Source: Adiantum capillus-veneris (lineage: Eukaryota; Streptophyta; Polypodiopsida; Polypodiales; Pteridaceae). From it: 64,000 nucleotides of DNA. Location: contig CM043954.1 of the NCBI GenBank assembly GCA_014529385.2, positions 97,178,247 through 97,242,246 on the forward strand, read 5' to 3'. Below are positions 1 to 10,397 of this stretch, one piece after another. Both the position numbers and the translations under genes were made by a program. A model generated the notes under the pieces. The model was not told the origin of the DNA, made no database searches, and saw only the letters and a program-made list of their open reading frames with translations. Each line of letters starts with the position of its first letter. Positions within the stretch are counted from its first letter, which is position 1.

Positions 1-1034
1 AGGGTCATGAGTGGCTCATATCATCATGGCTTTGGAGCCATATGATGATTCAAACAAATGGGACCCAAGTGGAAGACTTGGTAAAGGAAGGAACCAGACA
101 CATGATTTTGCTGAATTTTTAAAAAATACTTCCACTCCGATCCAAGAAAAGTTGTCTTCATCAAAGTTGTAGCTGATGAGCTGGAGATTCTGGCCATATT
201 TGTTTTATAATTTTTGCATCTACGGTCTAGGAGATATGGCCAAAATGGAGGACGCCAGTTTTTCCAACTGTGGTGGAGACCACCCCCTCTACCTTTACAC
301 ACACACACCCTTCCTTTTCCACATTGAGACCTTCTCTAAAAATCAGCCATTAGTCTTATCACCCTCCTCTCCTTCCTTCTCTCTCTCAAGCTCAAAAACC
401 CATCAAAGTTCCTCTTCTAATCACCTCTCAAGTCATGCTTAATCTTGTTGTAATTCATAAGCTCTCATTCAACCCCTTTCTATTATTACTAGATATGTAT
501 TGATTTTATGTAGATTCTTTACATTTTAAAATAAGAAAGCTCTTGGACTCAAGCTATGGAGGAAGGAGTGAAGACAACACAAGTGATGATGGAGCAAATT
601 GGTCAACAAATCACTTGGAAGGAGCTTCTTCATTGGTTGAATGTCCCTAATCAAGCTTCATTTGTACCAATTACACTTGGATCTTAACCTCACTCCTAAT
701 CACTCTCTTTCCTATATAAAGAGGCCTTCCCCTTTGTAATTTCAAGCCTCCCTCAGCCCTATTGATCCTTTGTATCACTCACCATGAGCCCATAAGCTCA
801 TTCATTCACTCTATTCTTGCACATCCTAGAGTGCAAATTGTTTCATGCTAGTAACCTCTCCTCCTCTTACTTATGTTAATTAAGAGAAATGTTTTATATG
901 CGTGTGAGAGTGCTTGATGTGATCTTGGCTAATCCTTGAGTGATTGTTTGGTAATCTATATGCTATTTGTGTTGGGAGTGTTTGAAGTCATCCATTCCTT
1001 GTACACACACTACGGTTAATGCTTCATTCATAGT

Positions 1035-1100
<66 letters not shown>

Positions 1101-1215
1101 TGTAGCGGTCCTAGTCCACGCTTCCAAGACTAGGTGGTGCCCTCATCTCATTTCCCTTGTGGCGCAATGGAGTTTGTTTTGGTGTAGAGGCCGCCATTCC
1201 AAATTTCCTTCGTCA
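1..1215 (+). mobile_element. Ty3/gypsy-type LTR (solo or 3' LTR; left end may lie outside window)
   Basis: This is a non-coding LTR. It contains the conserved core shared with the other gypsy LTRs here: GCTGAATTTTT near 110, GTTGTAGCTGATGAG near 166 and GGAGATATGGCC near 230. A promoter TATATAAA lies at 713-720 and a (CT)n tract at 1037-1097. The end resembles the end of the LTRs at 51.1 and 55.3 kb: an AGGTGGTGCCCTC block, then GGTGTAGAGGCCGCC, ending in CA at 1215. No TGGTGCCCCC primer site follows. Integrase sequence of another element follows directly, so this is an insertion boundary. The left end was not found, and it could be a solo LTR or a 3' LTR. Confidence 0.72.
1037..1097. repeat. 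(CT)n microsatellite, about 30 units
   Basis: Uninterrupted CT dinucleotide repeat inside the LTR, downstream of its TATA box. A similar tract sits at the equivalent place in the LTR at 51.1-53.5 kb. Confidence 0.97.
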
Positions 1216-1471
1216 CTGTTAAAGAGCAATTGAAATTGAAGCAAGAGACTATGCTCTTATTGGAAACCAATTGTATCAGAGAGGTAAGCTTCAACATCTG
1301 CGTCTTTGTACAAATGAAGACGAGTATATTCAAATTATAGAACAAGCACATGCTGGATTAGCTGGAGGTCACTTGTCTAGTGAAACCACTACAAGAGCAA
1401 TCTTAATGGGGGCAGGCATATGCTGGCCAACAATTTTTGCAGATGCCAATGAATATGTTTGGAGTGAATAG
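1216..1471 (+). pseudogene. Ty3/gypsy integrase zinc-binding (HHCC) fragment
   Basis: The reading frame gives QLYQRGKLQHL, then EQAHAGLAGGHLSSETT and AGICWPTIFADANEYV. This is the layout of the N-terminal H2C2 domain of gypsy integrases, with the two histidines in AHAGLAGGH. The two cysteines that should follow are absent because homology stops at a TAG at 1469. Upstream it is cut by the LTR ending at 1215. This is a dead scrap of pol with no LTR of its own in view. Confidence 0.75.
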
Positions 1472-2455
1472 ACCTTTCTTAAGTCTCTTGAATGATTGAT
1501 TAACCTTAAGTACTTTTAGAGAAGCTTTGTCCATTGTGTTACCTGAGTCAACGTCAGTTAACATAAGCTGCTAAAGACTGAAGACGTACGGATGCACATC
1601 GAAGATTAAAGAAAAGAAGCAGTAGAGATTGGAGTTACACAATTATCACACATTTTCCCAAAATGGTAATGTAGTGTAAACTCTCGATTTATTTCAAGCC
1701 ACTGTAATATTTTAATTTGTTACGGGCTCAATGGGAGTTCCAACCTGTAAAGAAGAGGCCAATTATCGTGCCTAGGTTGCAGATTCAGTAAATGGTGGAG
1801 CCCTAAAGGCCTTGGGCGCCCGAACATTGCATATTTTACCCTAGGTATATAAAGCAGTGTGTAAAAGAAATTAGGGTTCTCAAGCTCATTTGTTGAGAGC
1901 ACTCTTTGGTGAGAGATCTTGAGGTGTGTGGCTATGGAGTCCTTGAGCTTCTCCTTGCTCATGAGACTTGATTAACACTAATCAATGATTCACTCTCTTT
2001 CACTATGCCTCTCTCATGCTTCTTATGATTTCCTATGATGCTTTGATTAGCTAGATCTTAACTAATTAGTCGTTAATCCCTCTCTAATCTTGTGTGATTG
2101 CCCTCTTTTGCTTGTGTGTGCATGTAAGTTTGATTGGAGTGTGGTGCTCGATAGATCTATGTGTGTGTGCTTGTGGTTAGTGTGTTGCATGATAGTGTTG
2201 TGTGCATCTTGCAATCGTAGTGTGTGTGTGATTGGGTTGATTAGAGGTGAAGAGAAGTGGATGTGGAGATTGCCCTTCATTGTGGCTTAGCTCTTCCATA
2301 GGCGAGAAGTTCACCTCATAGAGTTAACCATTTGTGTTGCCATGATTAGCTCACTAATTGTGTGAGTGTTTCCATGCCTAGCGTGGGTAGCTCATCCCTT
2401 CGGATTGATAATTTTGTTGGTCATTGGAGCTATTGCAACGATGGCACCCCAAACA
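1472..2455 (+). mobile_element. Probable LTR of a large (Tat/Ogre-like) element; left end unresolved
   Basis: The stretch has no coding content. A TATATAAA box at 1846-1853 is followed by an LTR-like transcribed region, and the segment ends in AAACA at 2451-2455, two bases before a primer-binding-site-like sequence. These features fit a 5' LTR. No matching 3' LTR was recognised by eye before 9500, so the boundaries and the element itself remain tentative. Confidence 0.45.
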
Positions 2456-2457
2456 TT

Positions 2458-2480
2458 TGGCATTGTTGCCGAGGACGATG
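2458..2480 (+). promoter_or_regulatory. Candidate primer-binding site (TGGCATTGTTGCCGAGGA)
   Basis: This sequence lies 2 nt after a CA-ending LTR-like region. It resembles the TGGCGCCGTTGCCGGGGA class of primer sites in plant Tat/Ogre-type elements and the TGGCGCTGCTGCTGAGGA site at 10372 of the 19.8-kb element. The matching tRNA was not identified. Confidence 0.5.
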
Positions 2481-2998
2481 GCCTACGCTAGTGTAATTGT
2501 GGCATAATCGAATGTGTTCCCTCACTAATTTAACTACTAATTTCACTTGTGTGTTCATGTTTTTGTGGATTTTGGATATGTGTGCATGAAGCAACGTGTT
2601 CATAATTCCCTAATGTGTCACTGTATCTTGCCAATTGTATGTTTACACACTCTAGTTTCACACTAACCCCTTGCTAATTTGACTAACTTTTGCTAGCTTA
2701 CTAATTTGCTATGAAGATTGGAGCATTCGACCATTCAAGTGATCTTCAACGGACAGGTAATCAAGGTGGTACTCTCAACCTCCCTAGAATCTAGAGATGT
2801 ACAGAATTTTGTAGAAATCTTACCATGATGATGCAATGTAATGCTATGCTGGCGATTTTTCATCTTCACGCCGTCGTAATGCCGAAATTTTTAAGGTTTA
2901 GTGGCGCATGATTTGACAAGTTTCAATTGCTAATTGGTGATTGTAGGTTGCTAATTGGGTGCCTAATTGAGTTGATTGCATGCTTGGATGGTCAATTT
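2481..2998. other. Leader sequence of the 1.5-kb-start element, no gene
   Basis: AT- and GT-rich non-coding DNA with TGTGTG runs, similar in character to 5994-6500. A copia element interrupts it at 2999. No ORF or domain was recognised. Confidence 0.5.
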
Positions 2999-3225
2999 TG
3001 TTGGAATGAGGGTTGCAGAGAAACGCACACAACTTGGAGAAGACGAAGGAAGCTCAAGGAACACAATAGAGAGTATGTAACTTAGTGTGCAATGGAAAGA
3101 TAGATAGCCCTAGAATGATGGGCGTATATACAATGCTCAGAGGAAAAAACCTCTTAAAGAGGGAAAAAATGCCCCGACGGTCCTAGTGTGTTCACACACA
3201 TCACTACCACATGCATATGGTAACA
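2999..3225 (-). repeat. copia 3' LTR (227 bp)
   Basis: Same length as, and nearly identical to, the copy at 5767-5993. Its ends are TGTTGG and TAACA. Confidence 0.93.
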
Positions 3226-3299
3226 AATCCCCTGGAGTGATGCGGTGAACAAGAGCTGGCACATGAATAAAGGGAAGTGCCATGCCCTGAGGACATGGT

Positions 3300-4165
3300 C
3301 AATCCACAAAGGGGAGTAAGCCCAAAGCTTTGCGGAAAGCTTCAAGCTTCTCACGAGACAATGACTTTGTGAAAAGATCTGCAAGGTTGTCCTGTGTTGG
3401 CACATAAGCCAAGCTGATCTCTCTTGCTGAGAGCCTCTCCCTGTCATTGTGTTAATGCACCTCAATGTGCTTTGTGCAAAAATGAAAAAATGGGTTCCTT
3501 GCAACTACCAATGCGCTATGACTATTAGTGTAGATAGTGTTGGCAGTGTCCTGTCCAACACCCAAATCAGCCATAAGGCGTCTGAGCCATACACACTTAA
3601 CCGTAGCTGTGAAGACTGCCCTATACTCAGCCTCACAACTCGAAGTGGCCACAGTAGGTTGCTTCTTGCTCAACCAGGATATACATGAACTGCCAAGCAT
3701 GAAACAAAAACCAGTTGTGGACACTCGCATGTCAAAACAACCAGCCCAATCTGAGTCCGAAAAAGCATGTAAGTCTGGCGGCAATGATCCCCCCTTGGGA
3801 TAAAACAAGCCAAGATGTAAAGTGCCACTAAGGTAGCATAAAATCCTCTTGATAGCCTGCCAATGCTTAGACCCTAGGCTATGCATAAATCTGCTGACCT
3901 GTGAGACTGCAAACTGAATATCTAGCTTTGTGTTGCTTACATAAATGAGGCAGCCAACAGTAGTTTGATAAAGAGTGACATCAGCAGGATCGCCAGCATC
4001 ATGTAGACTCAACTTCAAACCTGCTTCCATGGGAGTGGCAATAGGTTTGCAATCCTCAAGTCCAAATCTAGCAAGTGCGGATACAGATAAGAGATTCTTC
4101 TTGATCCCAGGTACATAAAGTGCATCAACAAGTGTGAAGGAAATGCCGTTTGCAGCAATGAGCAC
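3300..4165 (-). pseudogene. copia protease tail fused to RT-end/RNase H (internal deletion)
   Basis: The frame starts in the protease-integrase linker (DALYVPGIKKNLLSVSALARFG). It then jumps, near 4065, to the end of the copia reverse transcriptase (LEDCKPIATPME, CLIYVSNTKLDIQFAVSQVSRF), followed by RNase H (SDSDWAGC, SCISWLSKKQPTVATSSCEAEYRA, CTKHIEVH). About 2 kb of integrase and RT is missing, but the frame crosses the junction. A TAA stops the frame at 3452-3454, just after KHIEVH. The RNase H C-terminus (RERLSAREISLAYVPTQDN, ADLFTKSL) continues beyond it to about 3300. The product cannot be a working polymerase. Confidence 0.85.
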
Positions 4166-4256
4166 AATCTTTCCAACACCCTAAACAGGATAAGAGGCAT
4201 TGTTGGCACAAGTGACGGAATTCCCATGAGGGACAGACTCGAGAGAGGTGAACAAT

Positions 4257-5405
4257 TCACGATGTGAGGTAATGTTCTTTGTAGCACCATTGTCGAAATA
4301 CCACACATGTGAATCTGCAGCAAGATAAGCCTGCATCATGGATAGCAGGATAATAAGTGCACTCTGCGCTAAAAGCCCATTCTGCATCGACATCAGCATC
4401 ACAGTCTCCTTTCACAGAAGACTCAACAATGGCTGCATTTGTAGTGGAACCAGCATTTGCAGTGGAAGCACCCTCTTTCTTCTTAGCCTCTTTGGCCTTC
4501 AACTTAGGACACGACTTGATCAAGTGATCATTAGATTTACAATAATGGCAACGCATCTTCTTTTTGCCCTTATCACTAGAATTGCCAGACGAAGTGCTGC
4601 GAGCAGAAGCATTGGGATCAAAAGTTTTGCCACTCGTAGCAGAACCATAAGAAGTGGCTGCATTGCTGTTACCACCCTTTCTTTGAGAAGCAATAAAAGC
4701 CCGTTCAACTGCACACTGTCTAGTCCTATTTTTTTTGGAAAGTGACTCTTGCAATAGCAATGTGCATAATGCATCAAACTTGACAACTTCTGGATTTCTT
4801 TGGGTCATGAGTCTCCAAGTACTAGCAAAAGTATGGTAAGAATCTGGTAAGGCATCAAGAACAGTTTGCACAAGGGAACTGTCTGAAATAACTTCACCTG
4901 TAGAAATAAGTTGCTCATTGATATCCTTCACACTAGCAAGGAAAGTGTCCATATCATCTTCCTCATGCATAATCTTCGACTTCAGCTCTTTACGCAGCAC
5001 AACAATTTTAGCCTCATTGCGACTTGAATAAAGACCATCCAATATATCCCAAGCCTGTTTTGCAGATTTTGCAGAACGGATGTGAGGAACAATGGTGCGC
5101 TTCACAGACAACGCAATCAATGCATGAGCGTGCGCATCCTTTACATCCCAACGAGCTTGTTCCGCCATAGGGAAAACAACTCTAATAGCAGCAATCCTTG
5201 CATCAAGACTTGCAACATCCTCAACATCGCCTCCATCCTCAGAACTAGGGCGTACATCAATGCCCTGCACAATATTCCAGACGCCCTTTGACACAAGAAC
5301 GTGTTGCATCATATAAGCCCACATAGGGTAATTGTCCCCATCCAACCTGTCCTCAGCAGCAGCAGGAAACATCTTGAACACATCTGTGTTGTTGTTGTCA
5401 ACCAT
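4257..5405 (-). CDS. gag: copia gag polyprotein
   Basis: This is the capsid/nucleocapsid protein of the copia element. The ATG at 5405-5403 begins MVDNNNTDVFK. The N-terminal DGDNYPMWAYMM segment matches the DUF4219-like start of copia gag. Residues of about 60-220 form the UBN2/gag-polypeptide domain (AWDILDGLYSSRNEAK, LLQESLSKK). One CCHC zinc knuckle, CHYCKSNDHLIKSC, lies near residue 290. The last 30 or so residues are out of frame: the neighbouring minus-strand frame (4181-4402) carries the protease start (HVWYFDNGATKNITS, with DNGA instead of DSGA). There is therefore a frameshift at the gag-protease junction. Gag itself looks intact, so the element could have been packaged in trans (inference). 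Confidence 0.85.
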   Translation of the reverse strand: MVDNNNTDVFKMFPAAAEDRLDGDNYPMWAYMMQHVLVSKGVWNIVQGIDVRPSSEDGGDVEDVASLDARIAAIRVVFPMAEQARWDVKDAHAHALIALSVKRTIVPHIRSAKSAKQAWDILDGLYSSRNEAKIVVLRKELKSKIMHEEDDMDTFLASVKDINEQLISTGEVISDSSLVQTVLDALPDSYHTFASTWRLMTQRNPEVVKFDALCTLLLQESLSKKNRTRQCAVERAFIASQRKGGNSNAATSYGSATSGKTFDPNASARSTSSGNSSDKGKKKMRCHYCKSNDHLIKSCPKLKAKEAKKKEGASTANAGSTTNAAIVESSVKGDCDADVDAEWAFSAECTYYPAIHDAGLSCCRFTCVVFRQWCYKEHYLTS

Positions 5406-5766
5406 GGTAAATGCTCCACTTGATGTGAAAACTGCTCAAAAATAGGAGAAATGGAGTGGGAACAACATGTGCTATATAACACAAACCGTAGAAGACTATA
5501 AGGCACCTGTTATGCAGAAAATGGCACTGATAGAAACTTTCACAAAATGAGAAAATAGCCTGTGCAGCACTACCTGTAGTGGAAACGGAGGCCGAAATGA
5601 GCCCGAATTAGAAATCTGAGCAAACTATACTCTACGAGCTCTCCCGAAATATTTGTCAACCTGTGAACACTCGCCAAAGCTCACTGAAATCGGTGAAAGT
5701 GAGCAGGCATGTGCTGGAGCAGTTGGCGACTAAGCCCGGGAGGACGTAACCTGCTCTGATACCAAT

Positions 5767-5993
5767 TGTTGGAATGAGGGTTGCAGAGAAACGCCCACAG
5801 CTTGGAGAAGACGAAGGAAGCTCAAGGCACACAATAGAGTGTGTGTAACTTAGTGTGAAATGGAAAGATAGATAGCCCTAGAATGATGGGCGTATATACA
5901 ATGCTCAGGGGAAAAAACCTCCTAAAGAGGGAAAAAATGCCCCGGCGGTCCCAGTGTGTTCAAAAACATCACTACCACATGTATATGGTAACA
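5767..5993 (-). repeat. copia 5' LTR (227 bp)
   Basis: Pairs with 2999-3225. The PBS (reverse complement) abuts it at about 5755-5766. Confidence 0.93.
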
Positions 5994-8150
5994 AATTTCA
6001 AGTGTGTGTGCATTCTAATTGAGTGTGTGTATGCCTAATTTTAGGTATGTGCACTATTTTGCCCATGTTTGTGCACCTAAAAATCAGTGTGTGCGTTATG
6101 ATTTCTCAATTGTGACGATTGATTTGTGTGGTGCTCATGCATAACTATTGATTTGTGAAGTCATCTTGCAAATTTGACAAATTTAACCCTTTTGTGTGCG
6201 CATCTAAAGATTGGTAAAAACTGCCAATTTTTTAGTGTGTGTGTGCGCCTAAAAAGTGTTAAATTTGCATGATTGATTCATATTTTGATTGCATAATTGA
6301 TGTGTGCAATGATTAATTTCTGTGTTTTTATGCTCAAAACAGGGATTTACACATTTCAATTGCGTCAAATTTTGACATAATTTTGCCGGTTTAATTGCCT
6401 AGTCTTGATTTTATTGATAAAATTGTTTGGCATTTCAATCCGTGTGATTTATGTAATTTTAATTGGCTGCAGTATTCCTCAACGTGTGGAGAATTTGTAG
6501 AATTTGAAAATTTAGGATAATTTTTGTAAAATTTTGGGATTTTTTGCATTAATTTTTGGATTATTCCATAAAAAATTTGATTTTGCGATCTTTACGAGCT
6601 ATTTTGTGCGTCCGTAAATATTCCATCATTTTGTTCGCATTTTGTGCCCTCCGTGGTCAATTTTTGAGTGTTTTACTATTTTCGGGGACTGGGTGGACAA
6701 TTTTATCAAAATTGGCATTTAAATCTGCTATTTTCGGTGTGCTTTTGCATGTCAAAAGTGTTTGGTTGTAAATGACAATGCTTTTCTAAGGTTTCTAGAA
6801 TTTTTTGGGAATTTTCTAGCGAATTTTTGGATGTTCGGGTGATTTTTAACGTTTCGGCTAATTTTCGGCCTAAATTCGCCTTTGTTTTTGTTTCCGAGCG
6901 TTCCTTTCGGCGCATGGACTTTCCTTGGCGGATAGATCTTTACGGTCACTCGGGATAGTTTCCTATGCCACTAAAATAATCTTCTTCTTCTTTCTTCTTC
7001 CGCTTACATCGCCGTTCTCGCGCTTCGTGGCGTGTGAACCCAAGGGACCCTTACACACACAACACAAGAAGGCAAAAAGAAAAAAAGGGGGACCTCTTCT
7101 CAACGTGCCTGCTGGGAGCCTTTTGTCTTTTTGCCTTTTTTTATGTCATTGACTTTTGTATTGATTCATTTCATTTTGTTTCAATTTCATTTCATGTCAT
7201 TTTCTTTCCCTTTAAATTTTATTTCATTTATTTGTATATTAGTCAAAAAAAAAAAAATCAAATCACAAAAAGAAACCATTAAAAACCATGAAAACAATAA
7301 ATTTTCAAAAACCCAATAAAAAATCAAGAAAAGAGTTAGAAAATAGAAAACTCATTTTTAAGAAACGAGTAAATATTTAAAAAATAAAAAAACATATAAA
7401 ATTCACAAAAAATAAAAACACATATAAAATCACAAAAAATAAAAAATTCACAAAAATTTACAGAAACAGTAAAAAACTCAAGAAATTCACAAAAAATCCT
7501 AAAAAAGCTTAAAATTGATCAAAACAATTTCAAGAAATCATAAATAGTTCATAAAAACTCACAAAAATTCCATAAAAAAAAAGGAAATTATCAAAAAAAT
7601 TATAAAAAATAAAAAATTTTCTAAAAAATCATAAAAATATAAAAAATTTACAAAAATCAAAATTTTACAAATAATTAGAAAAAATAAAAAGGAAGTCACA
7701 GAAAGTGTCAGAAAAAGCCAGAAACGAGGCCGAAAAGCAAAAAACAACGTCGAGAAAAATAACAACGTTGGGGAAGCCGGGAAGTAGTGTATCGCACACC
7801 GAACAAACCGCGAAAAAGCCAGAAGAGCCGTAAACCGAGCAAACCGTGCAAAGTGAACCAAAGATTAGTCGGAGGAAGCGAGAAAAGAGATCAACTCGAA
7901 GCAGTTGAGCGAGAGGCAAATTTTCAAATTTTGCATGCTAGAACTTGGATAGTGCAAGCAATTGCATTGCAAATTAGCTTCTAATTGGTGGAAAGGGACA
8001 ACTCACATGTGAATGCAAATTAAGCTAGTACGAGCAGCATAAATTTTGCTAATTAATACCAAAAATCTGCTAGGAGATAGTTTTTACAAACCAGTCAAGA
8101 TAGACTCAAATCGATCCGAGAGTTCAAGTACAACAGGACGACCCAATAGC
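5994..8150. other. Non-coding leader: GT-rich then A-rich low-complexity DNA
   Basis: From 5994 to 6500 the sequence has repeated GTGTGTGC motifs continuing the 2481-2998 leader. From 7240 to 7700 it is almost pure short A/AAAT/CACAAAAA motifs, which give spurious phenylalanine-rich ORFs on the other strand. At 7700-7900 a more GC-rich part contains AACCGAGCAAACCG-like repeats. No gene is supported. The stretch fits the long leader of a Tat/Ogre-like element. Confidence 0.55.
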
Positions 8151-8795
8151 AATGGCACCACAAGTGCAACTACAACCGACTAGATTTGACAACTATATGG
8201 TTACAATGCAGACAAAGTCTTGTATACAGATTTAGAAGGACATAGATATCTAATGAGTAGTAAAAGCAGCATAGAAGCCAAGATCTTATTGATCAAAGTA
8301 AAGCCAGATTCAGAGAACTCCCAAATGTTCACTAACTTTAGTGGATCCAGGTATTGCAAGCTCAAAGATGAGGTGTAGATAGAAGTTCAAAAAGTCAACC
8401 CAAGTGCTTATCCAGAAATCTGCACAAATGCGCCAAGCATCCATTTAGTGCATATGCAATTAGGGTCATTGTACATGGATTACAGTGGTCAGATCTATAG
8501 TCGAGAGCTAGTAATGAAAGATCCAATAGATCAACCAATAGAGCCGGTCTAATTGGAGAACCGAGCCAAAGATAGTATCAAGGTCAAGATGGAGCATTCT
8601 ACAGCTTGAGGCTTAGTGTTTTGAAAGAAGATGCCAACAACTAGGCAAGCATAGAAGCAGAAACTTCTCAGCTAGAGCTTGACATGACAGAACCAAATGA
8701 AATACCACCAGTCATGGTATATTGCTCAGGTTGTGGACAAAAAGGTGCACATTTTCTTGAAAGTTTTTGCATAAACAATTTTAAATATTTGAAAT
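8151..8795 (+). pseudogene. Degenerate gag remnant with a divergent zinc finger
   Basis: Broken frames start with ATGGCACCACAAGTGCAAC (MAPQVQLQPTRFDNYMV) at 8152. Near 8730 they contain YCSGCGQKGAHFLESFC, a C-x2-C-x5-H-x5-C finger related in style to the GNHWAQSC finger of the 19.8-kb element. Many stops interrupt it. This would be the gag of the element whose PBS is at 2458. Confidence 0.4.
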
Positions 8796-9500
8796 GATCT
8801 AGACATTGTTGCGTACCAAAGCACTTCTACTTGCCACATTGAGTCTCAGTGGAGAAAATAAGAAATGTATCAGTTTCTAAAACTCACAAATACATCAAAA
8901 ATATTTTTTCTTTGTATACAACAATAAGCTTGAAATGGCTATATCAAACACATAGAACTTCCCATTATTTTATATACTCTCAAGTAATTTTTTTTGCACA
9001 TGAAACTTGCAATTATCTATAGAACAATTGTTGAAAAGTTGCATAAAATTTTCTACAAATTCTCTTCATTTTTCCTTGAGCTTATAAAGTCAATTTCTTC
9101 AAAGCATCAATCATAGTCTTACGGGTGTCCACTTGATGAGTATATTTCTTGATCATGATAGCTTCTAAAATGCAAGTCTATATGTTCTTTCTCTTTTCCT
9201 AATCTATTAATATTTCTTACTTGATGTAATCAATGCATACAAGCTCCGTCTTGTTACCTTTTTGTGTCACCCCACGCTTTTGCTACATAACAAGATTAGT
9301 GTTATCCTTTGTAACTCGGATCACTATATGAAATTACAAAATAAATATACAAATAAATTTAGATACATTTACAATTATCTTAGAGATTTCTACAATATAC
9401 TAGATAAAGCAAACTAAGAACAAAATCTGATTGTATCTATCAAGAGAAAACGAAGAAGGAAGGACTCAATATAGGAACCAAGATCTTAATATACAATGAA
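8796..9500. other. No recognisable feature
   Basis: AT-rich DNA without a convincing ORF on either strand. It ends in ATGAA (9496-9500), the left target-site duplication of the 19.8-kb element. Confidence 0.5.
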
Positions 9501-10370
9501 TGTTTGAGGACAGATCAAATAGGTGCCCAATTGGTTGGACATGTAGCCGGACACCACATTTGTACTCTATTAGTTTTTTGAGCTAGTGTAATAATACTCT
9601 GTGTAAATCCTCATTACAGAGTAGTGGATCAATTCCCTCAGTTGTAATGCTGTCATGATATTTGTGAAGGTCCATGTGAGTCGATCACTGGCCATTTAAA
9701 AAGCCCTAGGTATAAAGGTCAATAATTTTAATGTGAAAGGAGGCTTATCTTTACGAGCTGCTCCAAACTTGTAATCATCGCAACTAATGATTTGGTAATT
9801 CGTTTTTGATTCAGAAACTTGCATTGTGTTCCTTTCTCTTTGCTCTTCAATTCAAGTGTAAGCATTGTCAGTTTTGTTGAGGTTCTCGACTACGTGTCTG
9901 TGAGCTGTAAATAAAGCTTTGAGTGCATAAATCATTATTTATAGTCGTTTTGACCATAGGAGACTGTTCCTAGACCATGGGGCAACCTTTATGGTATGTT
10001 CTGTTGCAATTTTCAAGACCTTTTTCATGATGTATCGTGATTTTGGTACCTTGTCGAACTGCAACCAGATTTTCTAAGATAGTGCCCCTAGGTGTCCTTG
10101 ACCTCCTCCTAAAGTTTCGTTGCATTTCAAGTCCGTTTGAGTGGCGAAATGGCGTGATGACCTAGAGATGTGAGAAAGAACATAGACAGATTTCCATGAT
10201 CATTGAGTGTTGATTTGCTTGTTGAGCTAGTGTGTTTTCTTGTTAAGGTTCACTTCATGAGATTGACAATCTCATAGAGTCTCCGTGCCCCATCCGAGTC
10301 ACTTCCTTGAGTATTGATATTATGTTAGTACCAAAAATCTATGCTGGTCTATGGCGGCGACCTGCTAACA
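9501..10370 (+). repeat. 5' LTR of the 19.8-kb element (870 bp)
   Basis: Pairs with 28418-29327, with the same TGTTTGAGG and GCTAACA ends. The right copy is about 40 bp longer, and there are many substitutions, so the insertion is not recent. Confidence 0.92.
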
Positions 10371-10397
10371 TTGGCGCTGCTGCTGAGGATATGATCC
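10371..10397 (+). promoter_or_regulatory. Candidate primer-binding site
   Basis: TTGGCGCTGCTGCTGAGGAT directly follows the LTR end. It is of the same class as the site at 2458. Confidence 0.6.

Larger units (their letters stand above)
2999..5993 (-). mobile_element. Complete, internally deleted Ty1/copia element, TSD AATTT
   Basis: The element is bounded by two 227-bp LTRs (2999-3225 and 5767-5993), each beginning TGTTGGAATG and ending GGTAACA. The 5-bp duplication AATTT lies at 2994-2998 and 5994-5998. CTCTGATACCA next to the right LTR is the reverse complement of a TGGTATCAGAG initiator-Met primer site, so transcription is on the minus strand. At 2995 bp it is shorter than an autonomous copia element of about 5 kb. 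It keeps gag, part of protease and RNase H, and lacks integrase and reverse transcriptase. Confidence 0.93.

Noticed and set aside
7559-7919. Phenylalanine-rich membrane-like ORFs on the minus strand
   Set aside because: Translations of A-rich low-complexity DNA.
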